Origin: Leifsonia aquatica H1aii
GTDB taxonomy: Bacteria > Actinomycetota > Actinomycetes > Actinomycetales > Microbacteriaceae
Assembly (NCBI RefSeq): GCF_000633535.1
Contig: NZ_AYMR01000011.1
Coordinates: 276,744 to 340,743, forward strand
Direction of reading: 5' to 3'
Length of the DNA stretch: 64,000 nt
Shown here: piece by piece, positions 7,958-15,273 of the stretch
Layout: each line of letters starts with the position of its first letter
Position numbering within the stretch: the first letter of the stretch is position 1
The notes under the pieces: generated by a model
Told to the model about the DNA's origin: nothing
The model's database searches: none
The model's input: only the letters and a program-made list of their open reading frames with translations
Position numbers and translations under genes: made by a program

Positions 7958-8677
7958 CTAGTCGAGCTCTTCGGCGGTGTCGAGGATCTTGGTGATGCGC
8001 ACGGCGTAGTCCTGGTCGACCACGACGATCTCGCCGTGGGCGATCAGGCGGCCGTTGAGCAGCACGTCGGCGGGCGACCCGGCCGACCGGTCGAGCTCGA
8101 TGACGGCTCCCGGCTCCATGGCGAGGACGTCGCGGACGGCCATGCGGGTGCGGCCGATCTCGACCGTGAGCGCCATTTCGACGTTGCTGATGCGGGCGAG
8201 CTTGCCCGCGATGGCGGCCGAACCGAGCGAACGCTCCGCCAGCGGCTCGCGGCCGCGGATCGCGAACCAGCCCGCGACGCCGGTCGCGCCGTTCAGGGCG
8301 AAGACCGTCGTGGCGGGGTCCGCGAAGAACTCCTCGGCCTCGTCCACCCGCGCATCGTCCAGCACACCGGCGCCGAGGGTGTCGCTGGCGGACTCGAGCG
8401 CGGGCTGGAGCACATCCTGCAGCGCGACGACGGGCGAACCGTCCGCGCCGTCGTCGACGAGGGCGGGGGCCTCCAGCAGCACGATCGCGAGGTCGGCGGA
8501 ATACGCGCCGACGAAGCTCGCGACGACCGCGGTGCCGACCTGCCCGGCGAAGGCGCCGGAGGTCTCCAGCAACGGGCTGAGCGGCGCGCCGGTGGGCAGC
8601 ACGCCCGCGAGCGCCTGAGCGGCCGTCTGGGCCTGCGCGAGGGAGAGAGCGGCGCCGGTAGCGGTGGCCATGTTCAT
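7958..8677 (-). CDS. fliN: Flagellar switch protein FliN, FliY-like with extra N-terminal domain
   Basis: 239 residues, about twice a plain FliN. The last ~80 residues (from ISNVEMALTVEIGRTRMAVR) are a standard FliN C-ring domain. Residues ~30-145 form an extra domain resembling the CheC-type domain of FliY: E95-x2-S98-x22-P121 keeps the spacing of the phosphatase motif ExxN-x22-P, but Asn is replaced by Ser, and Gln takes the place of the Asp/Ser normally four before the Glu. No EIDALL-type CheY-binding segment is seen at the N-terminus. Start ATG at 8677 has GAGGA eight bases upstream, in the end of fliM. Confidence 0.88.
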   Translation of the reverse strand: MNMATATGAALSLAQAQTAAQALAGVLPTGAPLSPLLETSGAFAGQVGTAVVASFVGAYSADLAIVLLEAPALVDDGADGSPVVALQDVLQPALESASDTLGAGVLDDARVDEAEEFFADPATTVFALNGATGVAGWFAIRGREPLAERSLGSAAIAGKLARISNVEMALTVEIGRTRMAVRDVLAMEPGAVIELDRSAGSPADVLLNGRLIAHGEIVVVDQDYAVRITKILDTAEELD

Positions 8678-8681
8678 CGGT

Positions 8682-9560
8682 TCAGTCCTCTGTCTTCACG
8701 ATCACGCAGGCCAGCCGGGAGCCGCTGGAGCCCAGCGCTGCACCGGCCACGGGGTGTCCCCCCACGGCGAGATCGAACGGTCGGTGGTGCGGATGCGGGA
8801 GGGGCAGCAGGTCGCCGACCGCCAGCCCGAGCACGACGCTCGGCTTCACGCTGGCCGGCGCGAGCCTCAGGGAGACGTCGACGGGCACGCGGGCGAGCTG
8901 CGCGTCCACCAGCTCGCGGGCGTTCTCGGCGCTGTGCGTCGGATTGGTCTCGCCGAGCTGCGGGAGCAGCACGACCGCCGGCAGCGCGACGGTGGCCTCG
9001 GCGAGGCTCTCGCCGACGCGCAGCTCGAAGGCGGCGACGATCATCAGTTCCGCGGTCGCGGCCGCCTGCGCGAACTGCGAGTTGTACTGGATGGCGTCCA
9101 CGGCGATCGGCGTGGCGAGCAGGGAGCCGAGGGAGTAGCGGAGGTCTTCGAGCGCGTCATCCATCAGGCGGCGCACGAGCGCGTGCTCGATCTGCGTGAA
9201 GGTGCGCTCGTTCGCGACGGGGACGCCGGTGCCGCCCAGCATCGCGTTCACCCAGGAGAGCGCCGCCACGGTGGGGAACTGGATGACGCCCTTCGGGGCA
9301 ACCCCGTCGAGTTCGCACAGCACCATCGCCGTCGTGGCCGGCAGCGCCGCCGCGTACTCGTCGTACGTCTGCATCTGCACGGACATGCACGTCACCTGGC
9401 TGAGCACGCGCACCTTGGCCGTCAGCTGGGTCGCCCACTGCCGGGCGAAGGTCTCGAAGGCCAGCTCCAGCACCCGCGAGTGCTCGCGCGCCAGCGTGGT
9501 CGGCCGCCGGAAGTCGTACACCGGCGCCTCGGGCGCGAGCGGAGCGGGCAGGGAGGTCAC
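8682..9560 (-). CDS. fliM: Flagellar switch protein FliM lacking the CheY-binding N-terminus
   Basis: 292 residues from a GTG at 9560. The conserved YDFRRP lies at residues 15-20, followed by the middle domain and a C-terminal FliN-like domain. Typical FliM begins with a ~15-residue CheY-P-binding helix (EIDALL); here the 14 residues before YDF (TSLPAPLAPEAPV) do not resemble it. The GTG is only eight bases beyond the promoter -10 element, with no Shine-Dalgarno, so the mRNA is probably leaderless. A longer frame to 9608 would run through the promoter. Confidence 0.9.
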   Translation of the reverse strand: MTSLPAPLAPEAPVYDFRRPTTLAREHSRVLELAFETFARQWATQLTAKVRVLSQVTCMSVQMQTYDEYAAALPATTAMVLCELDGVAPKGVIQFPTVAALSWVNAMLGGTGVPVANERTFTQIEHALVRRLMDDALEDLRYSLGSLLATPIAVDAIQYNSQFAQAAATAELMIVAAFELRVGESLAEATVALPAVVLLPQLGETNPTHSAENARELVDAQLARVPVDVSLRLAPASVKPSVVLGLAVGDLLPLPHPHHRPFDLAVGGHPVAGAALGSSGSRLACVIVKTED

Positions 9561-9568
9561 GAGAGGCT

Positions 9569-9598
9569 CTATCGGCAGGCGCGGCGGGCGCGTTAGGC
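9569..9598 (-). promoter_or_regulatory. Sigma-28/WhiG-type promoter for fliM-fliN
   Basis: Minus strand GCCTAAC (9598-9592), 15-base spacer, GCCGATAG (9576-9569). It is divergent from the flbD promoter at 9621-9650; the small dyad gcaca-tcc-tgtgc (9605-9617) lies between the two -35 elements and could be an operator. Confidence 0.85.
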
Positions 9599-9620
9599 GG
9601 CGGTGCACATCCTGTGCCCC

Positions 9621-9650
9621 CTCTAACGCAGACCGCCCCTGCGCCGATAG
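9621..9650 (+). promoter_or_regulatory. Sigma-28/WhiG-type promoter for flbD-motA-motB
   Basis: Plus strand CTCTAAC (9621-9627), 15 bases, GCCGATAG (9643-9650). The in-frame GTG at 9658 begins seven bases after the -10 element, at about the expected transcription start, so either flbD is translated from a leaderless GTG or the 39 bases before its ATG form the leader. Confidence 0.85.
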
Positions 9651-9696
9651 TGCCCCTGTGACGGCTCACCCGGAGCCGAGACCAGGATTCGCGCCC

Positions 9697-9978
9697 ATGA
9701 TCGTCGTCACCCGATTGAACGACAGCCAGTTCGCGGTCAACCCGGATCTGATCGAGCGCATCCACGCCAGTCCCGACACGACGCTCGTGATGGTGGACGG
9801 TGCCAAGTTCATCGTCACGGAGTCGATGGCCGAGGTCATCGAGAAGATCGCCGCATACCGGGCCCGCGTGATCGCGCTGGCCCACGACCTGCCGGCCGCC
9901 GGCCCCCGTCCGGTGCCCGCCCCCGCGGACCAGCAGGAAGGCCTGCGCGCCGTCCCCCTGCACGCACGGAAGAAGTAG
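9697..9978 (+). CDS. flbD: FlbD/SwrD-family flagellar protein
   Basis: 93 residues from the ATG at 9697, where the family motif starts: MIVVTRLNDSQFAVNPDLIE, then PDTTLVMVDGAKFIVTES. FlbD (SwrD) proteins are small flagellar-cluster proteins that in Bacillus support stator torque. The C-terminal ~30 residues are Pro/Ala-rich and extra. An in-frame GTG at 9658 would add 13 residues and sits at the predicted transcription start; I kept the family-like start. First gene of the motAB operon. Confidence 0.88.
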   Translation: MIVVTRLNDSQFAVNPDLIERIHASPDTTLVMVDGAKFIVTESMAEVIEKIAAYRARVIALAHDLPAAGPRPVPAPADQQEGLRAVPLHARKK

Positions 9979-9993
9979 CGAGGAACACCCCCC

Positions 9994-10818
9994 ATGGATC
10001 CGGCAACCATCATCGGCATCGTCCTGGCGTTCGGCTCCGTCGTCGCGATGGTGACACTGGAGGGCGGGCACCTGACCGCACTCCTGCTGCCCGCCCCGAT
10101 GGTGCTGGTGTTCGGGGCGACGATCGCCGTCGGCATCGCCAGCGGCACGATCAAGGACTTCCTCATCGCGGTCAAGGCGCTGCCCAGCGCGTTCCGCGGC
10201 AAGATCGACCCGCCGCAGCAGGTCATCGACGAGGTGGTACGGCTGGCCGAGACCGCCCGCTCCAACGGCCTGCTCGCGATGGAGCAGGAGGCCGAGGGCG
10301 TCACCGACCCCTTCCTCAAGCGCGCCCTGCAGAACATCGCGGACGGCACGGACGGCGACGAGCTGCGCATCCTGCTCGAGGACGAGATCGCGACCCGGTC
10401 CAAGCAGAGCCGCATCGCGGCCAAGTTCTTCTCCTCGATGGGCGGCTACGCGCCGACCATCGGCATCATCGGCACCGTCGTGTCGCTGACCCATGTGCTC
10501 GAGAACCTCGACGACCCCGGCCACCTCGGCCCGATGATCGCGAGCGCCTTCGTCGCGACCCTGTGGGGCCTCCTGTCGGCGAACTTCCTCTGGCTGCCGA
10601 TCGGCGCCCGGCTGCGCCGGCTCTCCGAGCTCGACGTCGAGCGCATGAACCTGCTGATGGAGGGCGTGCTCGCGGTGCAGTCCGGCAGCCAGCCCCGCCT
10701 GCTCGGCGAGCGCCTGCGCGCGATGGTCCCCGGCGGCGACTCCGCGAAGGGCGGCGGCAAGGCGACCGAGAAGGCGGCTAAGGCCGCGGCCAAGGCTCCC
10801 GCAGAAGAAGCGGCCTGA
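9994..10818 (+). CDS. motA: Flagellar stator protein MotA
   Basis: 274 residues. Four membrane spans, large cytoplasmic loop, and the GGYAPTIGIIGTVVSL segment of the third span with the conserved proline. MotA and MotB form the ion-driven stator that pushes on FliG. The last ~25 residues are Ala/Lys-rich, an unusual tail. GAGGA precedes the ATG; motB starts two bases after the stop. Confidence 0.96.
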   Translation: MDPATIIGIVLAFGSVVAMVTLEGGHLTALLLPAPMVLVFGATIAVGIASGTIKDFLIAVKALPSAFRGKIDPPQQVIDEVVRLAETARSNGLLAMEQEAEGVTDPFLKRALQNIADGTDGDELRILLEDEIATRSKQSRIAAKFFSSMGGYAPTIGIIGTVVSLTHVLENLDDPGHLGPMIASAFVATLWGLLSANFLWLPIGARLRRLSELDVERMNLLMEGVLAVQSGSQPRLLGERLRAMVPGGDSAKGGGKATEKAAKAAAKAPAEEAA

Positions 10819-10819
10819 C

Positions 10820-11647
10820 GTGTCCGCCCGTCGCCGGCGCAAGCACGAGGAGCCGGAGGAGCACGAGAACGAAGAACGCTGGATGGCGTCGTACATGGAC
10901 ATGGTCACCGTGCTCATGTGCATGTTCATCGTGCTGTTCGCCATGTCCACGGTCGACCAGAAGAAGTTCGAGGCGCTGAAGAACTCCCTCGCCACCGGCT
11001 TCGGGCAGGTGAAGACCGAGAAGATCGACACGGCGAGCGGTGTCGTCGTCCCGCCCGCGCAGGTCGACCAGAAGGGCGACACGACCGACCTCCAGCTCGC
11101 TCAGCAGGAGGCCCAGAACCTCGAGCGCATCCGCGACGCCATCCAGGCCGCACTCACCCGCGACGGGCTGCAGGACGCGGTGCAGATGAAGATCGACGCC
11201 CGTGGCCTGACGATCGGCCTGGTCGGCAGTTCCACGTTCTTCGACTCGAACCACGCCGAGTTGAGCGCCACCGCGGTGCGCGTCCTCGACGACATCGGCC
11301 CGGTCATCGCCCCGGAGGTCTACCAGGTTTCGGTCGAGGGCCACGCCGACGTACGCCAGCCGGGCGCGCCGTACCCGACCAACTGGGAGCTCTCGGCGGG
11401 CCGCGCCACGAGCGTGCTGCGGCACCTGGTGGAGTCGGACGGCTTCCCCGCCGAGCGCATCGCCGCCATCAGCTTCGGCTCAGCCCGGCCGATGGCGACC
11501 GCGACCGGGACCTCCGATCAAGACCTCGCCCTCAACCGCCGCGTGGACGTGGTGGTGCTGTCGTCGCAGCCGGACCGCATCCGGGAGCTCATCCCCCAGG
11601 CGATGCAGAGCGGCACGACCCCCGCAGGGGCGACCACCGGCGGCTGA
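10820..11647 (+). CDS. motB: Flagellar stator protein MotB
   Basis: 275 residues, GTG start. A charged cytoplasmic N-terminus leads into the single span with the essential proton-carrying Asp at residue 27 (MASYMDMVTVLMCMFIVLFA). An OmpA-type peptidoglycan-binding domain follows (VSVEGHADVR, NWELSAGRATSVLRHL, LNRRVDVVVL). Anchors the stator to the cell wall. Last gene of this flagellar unit before the metal-related block. Confidence 0.96.
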   Translation: MSARRRRKHEEPEEHENEERWMASYMDMVTVLMCMFIVLFAMSTVDQKKFEALKNSLATGFGQVKTEKIDTASGVVVPPAQVDQKGDTTDLQLAQQEAQNLERIRDAIQAALTRDGLQDAVQMKIDARGLTIGLVGSSTFFDSNHAELSATAVRVLDDIGPVIAPEVYQVSVEGHADVRQPGAPYPTNWELSAGRATSVLRHLVESDGFPAERIAAISFGSARPMATATGTSDQDLALNRRVDVVVLSSQPDRIRELIPQAMQSGTTPAGATTGG

Positions 11648-11675
11648 TGCGGCGCCTGCCTGTGGGCGTCCGCCC

Positions 11676-12425
11676 TCACCGCAACGGCGCCGGGCGGACC
11701 CGCACCGGCGCGAGCCAGGCGGCGACGATGACCGCGGTGATGGCGCCCGCGCACATGATGGCGGCCAGCACGACGACCTGGAACCGGCCTGCCTCCAGCG
11801 GCGACACTCCCCCGAAGATCGCGCCGACGAAGGCGCCGGGCAGCGTCACCAGTCCCGTGGTCTTGGTCTGGTCGACCGAGGGGATGAGCGCCGAGTAGAC
11901 CGCGGTCCGTGCCTGGTGGATGGTCGACTCCCTGGGCGTCGCGCCGAGGGCGAGCCAGCCCTCCACCTCGTCCCAGTGGTCGTCGACGGCCTCGGTGAAC
12001 CGGCGGCCCGAGAGGGTCGCGATGCTCATGGAGTTGCCGATCACGATGCCGCCGATGGCCAGGGCGTAGCGGGCGCTCAGCTCGATGGCGCCGGTCGCGA
12101 AGACCACGACCGCGGTGACGCCGACACCGATCGCCATGGCGGACGCCATCATCGCCGCGTGGCCGGTGCTCCAGCCCACCCGCCGCGTGGCCGTCATGGC
12201 CGCCACTGCGAACATGACGAGCAGGGCGAGCGACACCCAGAGCGCGCTGGTGATGACCCCGGACAGGACCACGCTGATCACCGCGAGCTGCGCAGCGCCC
12301 CGCACGATGGCGAGCACCGGAGCCCAGCGGTGCGGGACGCGGTACACGGCCAGCACCGCCGTCGCGATGAGCGCCAGCACGGCGACTCCGAGCAGCGTGG
12401 GGGCGAGCTCGCGGACGATCGGCAC
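11676..12425 (-). CDS. FetB/YbbM-type (UPF0014) membrane permease
   Basis: 249 residues, GTG start, about seven hydrophobic spans. Diagnostic family segments: GGIVIGNSMSIATLSGRRF and TTGLVTLPGAFVGAIFGG. In Escherichia coli FetB pairs with the ATPase FetA in iron export; no ATPase gene is adjacent here. Convergent with motB. The neighbouring Mn riboswitch gene and CmtR-like regulator make a metal-efflux role plausible, but the substrate is not shown. Confidence 0.85.
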   Translation of the reverse strand: MPIVRELAPTLLGVAVLALIATAVLAVYRVPHRWAPVLAIVRGAAQLAVISVVLSGVITSALWVSLALLVMFAVAAMTATRRVGWSTGHAAMMASAMAIGVGVTAVVVFATGAIELSARYALAIGGIVIGNSMSIATLSGRRFTEAVDDHWDEVEGWLALGATPRESTIHQARTAVYSALIPSVDQTKTTGLVTLPGAFVGAIFGGVSPLEAGRFQVVVLAAIMCAGAITAVIVAAWLAPVRVRPAPLR

Positions 12426-12570
12426 GGGGAGAGCCTATTCTCCGCGCCTCCTCGAGGCCGGGATGACATTTCCCGACCGCCGGCCTACCGCGCGTGTTAG
12501 GGCGCGCGAAACACTGGGAATCCGGGCCTGGAGGCCGTGCACGCCGGCGATCTCTGCCATTGTCGAAGGG

Positions 12571-12680
12571 CGAAGGGGAGTAGCTCAGCATCCGGCTCCG
12601 GGTGCGCGGCACGTCGACATACTGGCTCGCGAAGACGCGGCCCGGCGTGCCTCCCGATCATCGGGCGAGCGAGACCTTCG
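12571..12680 (+). ncRNA. yybP-ykoY (manganese) riboswitch
   Basis: The segment has the hallmarks of the yybP-ykoY element: GAAGGGGAGTAGC at the 5' side, the internal GTCGACATACTGGC segment, and a 3' strand GCGAGACCTTCG whose CCTTCG pairs with CGAAGG (12571-12576 with 12675-12680) to close the helix. This riboswitch family senses Mn2+ and turns on metal exporters. A hairpin (GGTCATC with GATGACC, 12680-12699) and a G/C-rich stretch follow before the Shine-Dalgarno and the ATG at 12750. The 145 bases before the element (12426-12570) hold no gene. Confidence 0.85.
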
Positions 12681-12749
12681 GTCATCAGCACACGATGACC
12701 GGGCCCCTCACGTCGTACCTGCCCGGTCGTCACGATCGGAAGGCAGACC

Positions 12750-14042
12750 ATGGACACGCGGACGACCGGCAGCGCCCGGCGCTTGGTGATCCCCCTCGGA
12801 ATCGTCGCCCTGGTGGCGGCGCAAGGCGTGGCGCTGCGGCTGAGCGGCGCGGAACCGGCGCCGCTCGTCGGCATCCTGATGTTCGGTGTCGCGATCGTGG
12901 CCGCCGCGTTCGCGCTCGCCTGGGCCGGCGAGGCCGCCGAGGTGGACATCTCGGGCGGCCTCGCCGTCGGCCTCCTCGCGATCATCGCGATCCTCCCGGA
13001 GTACGCGATCGACCTCTACTTCGCGTTCACCGCGGGAAGCGACCCGAGCCAGGCGCAGTACGCGGCGGCCAACATGACCGGTTCGAACCGGTTGCTGCTC
13101 GGATTCGGCTGGCCGTTCATCCTCCTGGTGGCGTTCCTGGTCTATCGGTCGGCTCGGGCGCGCCGCCGTCCCGTGGATCCGGATGTCAGTCGCCGGCCGT
13201 TCGCCGTGCGTCTTCCCGGTGACAACCGGGTCGAGCTCGGGCTGCTGATGATCGCGTCGGTGCTGACCCTGGCCATCCCGCTCACCGGTCAGATCCACGT
13301 GCTGCTCGGTGTCGTGCTGCTCGCCCTCTTCGTCTACTACCTGTGGAAGATGTCACGGGGCGAGAGCGAGGAGCCCGAGCTCGTCGGCGTCCCCGCGGCG
13401 ATCGGCGGCCTGCCGACGGTCGCGCGCCGGGCGACCGTGATCGGCATCTTCGTGCTCGCGGCCGTCGTGATCCTCCTGCTCGCCGAGCCCTTCGCCCACA
13501 GTCTCATCGCGGGCGGCCGCGCCGCGGGGATCGACGACTTCCTCCTGGTGCAGTGGCTCGCGCCGCTCGCCTCCGAGGCGCCGGAATTCGTCATCGCGAT
13601 CATCTTCGCGATGCGCGGCAAAGCGGCGATGGGGGTGGGCATCCTGCTCGCGAGCAAGGTCAACCAGTGGACGGCCCTGGTGGGGACGCTGCCGATCGCC
13701 CACGCGCTGGGCGGCGGCGGATGGGCGCTGCCGATGGACGGGCGCCAGGTCGAGGAGTTTGTCCTCACCGCGACGCAGACGCTGCTCGGCGTGGCCATGC
13801 TGCTGACCCTGCGCTTCTCGGGCCGCTGGGCGACGGCGCTGTTCGTGCTCTTCGCCGCCACCTTCGTCTTCACCGGGACCGAGGCCCGCTGGGTCGTCTC
13901 GGGCGTCTACGCCGCGCTCGCGGTCGTCCTGTTCGCGATCCGCTGGCGCACCCTGTGGCCCACGCTTCGTGCACCGTTCGTCACGGCCGTCGACGATGAG
14001 CTGCCCGAAGGCCGTCCCGTCCCAGTGGCCGCACGGGAATGA
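12750..14042 (+). CDS. Cation exchanger of the CaCA superfamily, probable Mn2+ exporter
   Basis: 430 residues, about eleven membrane spans in two halves. The two alpha-repeat motifs of sodium/calcium-type exchangers are visible: ILPEYAIDLYFAF (first half) and LASEAPEFVIAIIFAMRG with GVGILLASKVNQWT (second half). Members export Ca2+ or Mn2+ in exchange for H+ or Na+. The Mn riboswitch directly upstream indicates it is induced by manganese excess. Monocistronic, ending in a strong hairpin. Confidence 0.87.
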   Translation: MDTRTTGSARRLVIPLGIVALVAAQGVALRLSGAEPAPLVGILMFGVAIVAAAFALAWAGEAAEVDISGGLAVGLLAIIAILPEYAIDLYFAFTAGSDPSQAQYAAANMTGSNRLLLGFGWPFILLVAFLVYRSARARRRPVDPDVSRRPFAVRLPGDNRVELGLLMIASVLTLAIPLTGQIHVLLGVVLLALFVYYLWKMSRGESEEPELVGVPAAIGGLPTVARRATVIGIFVLAAVVILLLAEPFAHSLIAGGRAAGIDDFLLVQWLAPLASEAPEFVIAIIFAMRGKAAMGVGILLASKVNQWTALVGTLPIAHALGGGGWALPMDGRQVEEFVLTATQTLLGVAMLLTLRFSGRWATALFVLFAATFVFTGTEARWVVSGVYAALAVVLFAIRWRTLWPTLRAPFVTAVDDELPEGRPVPVAARE

Positions 14043-14047
14043 AGGCG

Positions 14048-14091
14048 GGGGCCGCGTGTCCGACAACCCCCCGGTCCAGACACGCGGCCCC
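14048..14091 (+). terminator. Terminator of the exchanger gene
   Basis: A 13-base perfect stem (14048-14060 with 14079-14091) six bases after the stop codon; loop of 18 bases, no T-run. The following ~145 bases up to the repressor gene contain nothing recognisable. Confidence 0.7.
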
Positions 14092-14236
14092 TCGCGGCAT
14101 CCCGGAGGAATTGAGCCGAATGCCATCCCGGGAGCGTGCGGGCCACCCCGCTGGGGCGCCCTTATGAGGGAAATGTGCGTCGTCCCGGATTCGTCTCACA
14201 CTTTTTTCGGATTCGTCGTCCGGCGGGCCTCCGCCC

Positions 14237-14581
14237 TCACGCGCAGCCGCACTCGTCCCCGTCGCAGCAGCCCGGCTCGACGTAGAGGACGACGCGCAGG
14301 AGCTCGTCCAGCGCGGGCGCCAGGTGGCCGTCGGCGAGGCGGTACCACATGCGGCGCCCGTCCGGCATCGCCTCGACGAGCCCGCAGCCGCGGAGGCAGG
14401 CGAGCTGGTTGGACATGACCTGCCGCGAGACGCCCAGCGCCTCGGCCAGGTCGGACGGGAAGGCCGGGGCCTCGCGGAGGGCGAGCAGGATCCCGACGCG
14501 GGTCGGGTCCGAGAGGGCGTGCCCGAAGCGGGCGAGGGCTGCGGTGTGGGTGACCGTCGCCGCGGGCGTCGTGAGGGTCAT
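14237..14581 (-). CDS. ArsR-family repressor, CmtR-like metal sensor
   Basis: 114 residues with a winged-helix domain (LSDPTRVGILLALRE; recognition helix VSRQVMSNQLACLRGCGLV). Cys62 and Cys66 in LACLRGCGLV match the metal-binding pair of CmtR, the Cd/Pb sensor of mycobacteria, and the C-terminus adds four more cysteines (residues 105, 106, 111, 113), one of which could serve as the third CmtR ligand. It should repress a metal efflux gene until metal binds. No exporter is co-oriented beside it, so its target may be itself or a distant gene. Confidence 0.88.
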   Translation of the reverse strand: MTLTTPAATVTHTAALARFGHALSDPTRVGILLALREAPAFPSDLAEALGVSRQVMSNQLACLRGCGLVEAMPDGRRMWYRLADGHLAPALDELLRVVLYVEPGCCDGDECGCA

Positions 14582-14667
14582 GAGTCGAGAGTACAGCCGA
14601 TGCTGAATCCACGGTGGACGCGCGCGGTCGGCGCGGACGGTCTCGGCGCACGCGATAGCGTCGCAGC

Positions 14668-15207
14668 ATGGCGGACTGGGCTGTGATCATCAATGGAATG
14701 CCGGGGTCGGGCAAGACCACGCTCGCGCGTCCCCTCGGCGAGGCGCTCGGGCTGGCCGTCGTCTCCAAGGACGCGGTGAAGGAGGCGCTGGCCGATGCGG
14801 TGCCCGGTCTGCCGACCCAGCGTCTCGGTGCGATCGCCTCGGACGCCATGTGGTCGTTGGCCGGTCTGATCGAGGGTCCCGTCATCGTCGAGTCCTTCTG
14901 GGCCTCGGGACGGGACGACCGCTACTTCGACCTCGGACGAGCGGCGGCAGGGATCCGGAACGGGGTGGAGCTCTGGTGCGAGGCCCCCGAAGCCACGGTC
15001 CGTGAACGTTTCCTCACCCGGCCACGGCACCACGCCCACGCCGACGCCGGGCGCCTCGAGGAGTGGACCGACTTTCTCCGCACGGCGCGCCCGATCTCGG
15101 GATTCCCGGTGCTCCGCGTGCCCACCGAGCGGGAGGTCGACATCCCTAGGCTCGCGGTGCAGATCCGTGCGGCTCTGCGCGATAGCGCCTCCGGCGAGCG
15201 GCCCTGA
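14668..15207 (+). CDS. P-loop kinase-like AAA ATPase
   Basis: 179 residues. The Walker A motif GMPGSGKTT begins at residue 10, followed by SKDAVKEAL as in small-molecule and nucleoside kinases of the zeta-toxin/Cpt/gluconate-kinase fold. A second strand VIVESFW could carry the acidic catalytic residue, and RERFLTRPRHHAHAD resembles the lid region. The substrate is unknown. There is no antitoxin-like partner, so a toxin role is not supported. Confidence 0.75.
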   Translation: MADWAVIINGMPGSGKTTLARPLGEALGLAVVSKDAVKEALADAVPGLPTQRLGAIASDAMWSLAGLIEGPVIVESFWASGRDDRYFDLGRAAAGIRNGVELWCEAPEATVRERFLTRPRHHAHADAGRLEEWTDFLRTARPISGFPVLRVPTEREVDIPRLAVQIRAALRDSASGERP

Positions 15208-15211
15208 ACCG

Positions 15212-15249
15212 GACGGTGCGCCCCTCCCGGTCGGGATGAGCGCACCGTC
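15212..15249. terminator. Bidirectional terminator between kinase and flgE
   Basis: A perfect 10-base stem (15212-15221 with 15240-15249) between two convergent genes. It marks the end of the flgB-to-flgE operon on the minus strand and of the kinase gene on the plus strand. Confidence 0.65.
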
Positions 15250-15273
15250 GTGGATGTCGCAGCGGTCGAACCG

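Noticed and set aside
12480..12510. A CTAAC word (minus strand) upstream of the FetB-like gene as a seventh sigma-28 promoter
   Set aside because: There is no GCCGAT element 15 bases downstream.
14668..15207. Zeta-type toxin of a toxin-antitoxin pair
   Set aside because: No small antitoxin gene adjoins it; the P-loop fold is shared with many metabolic kinases.
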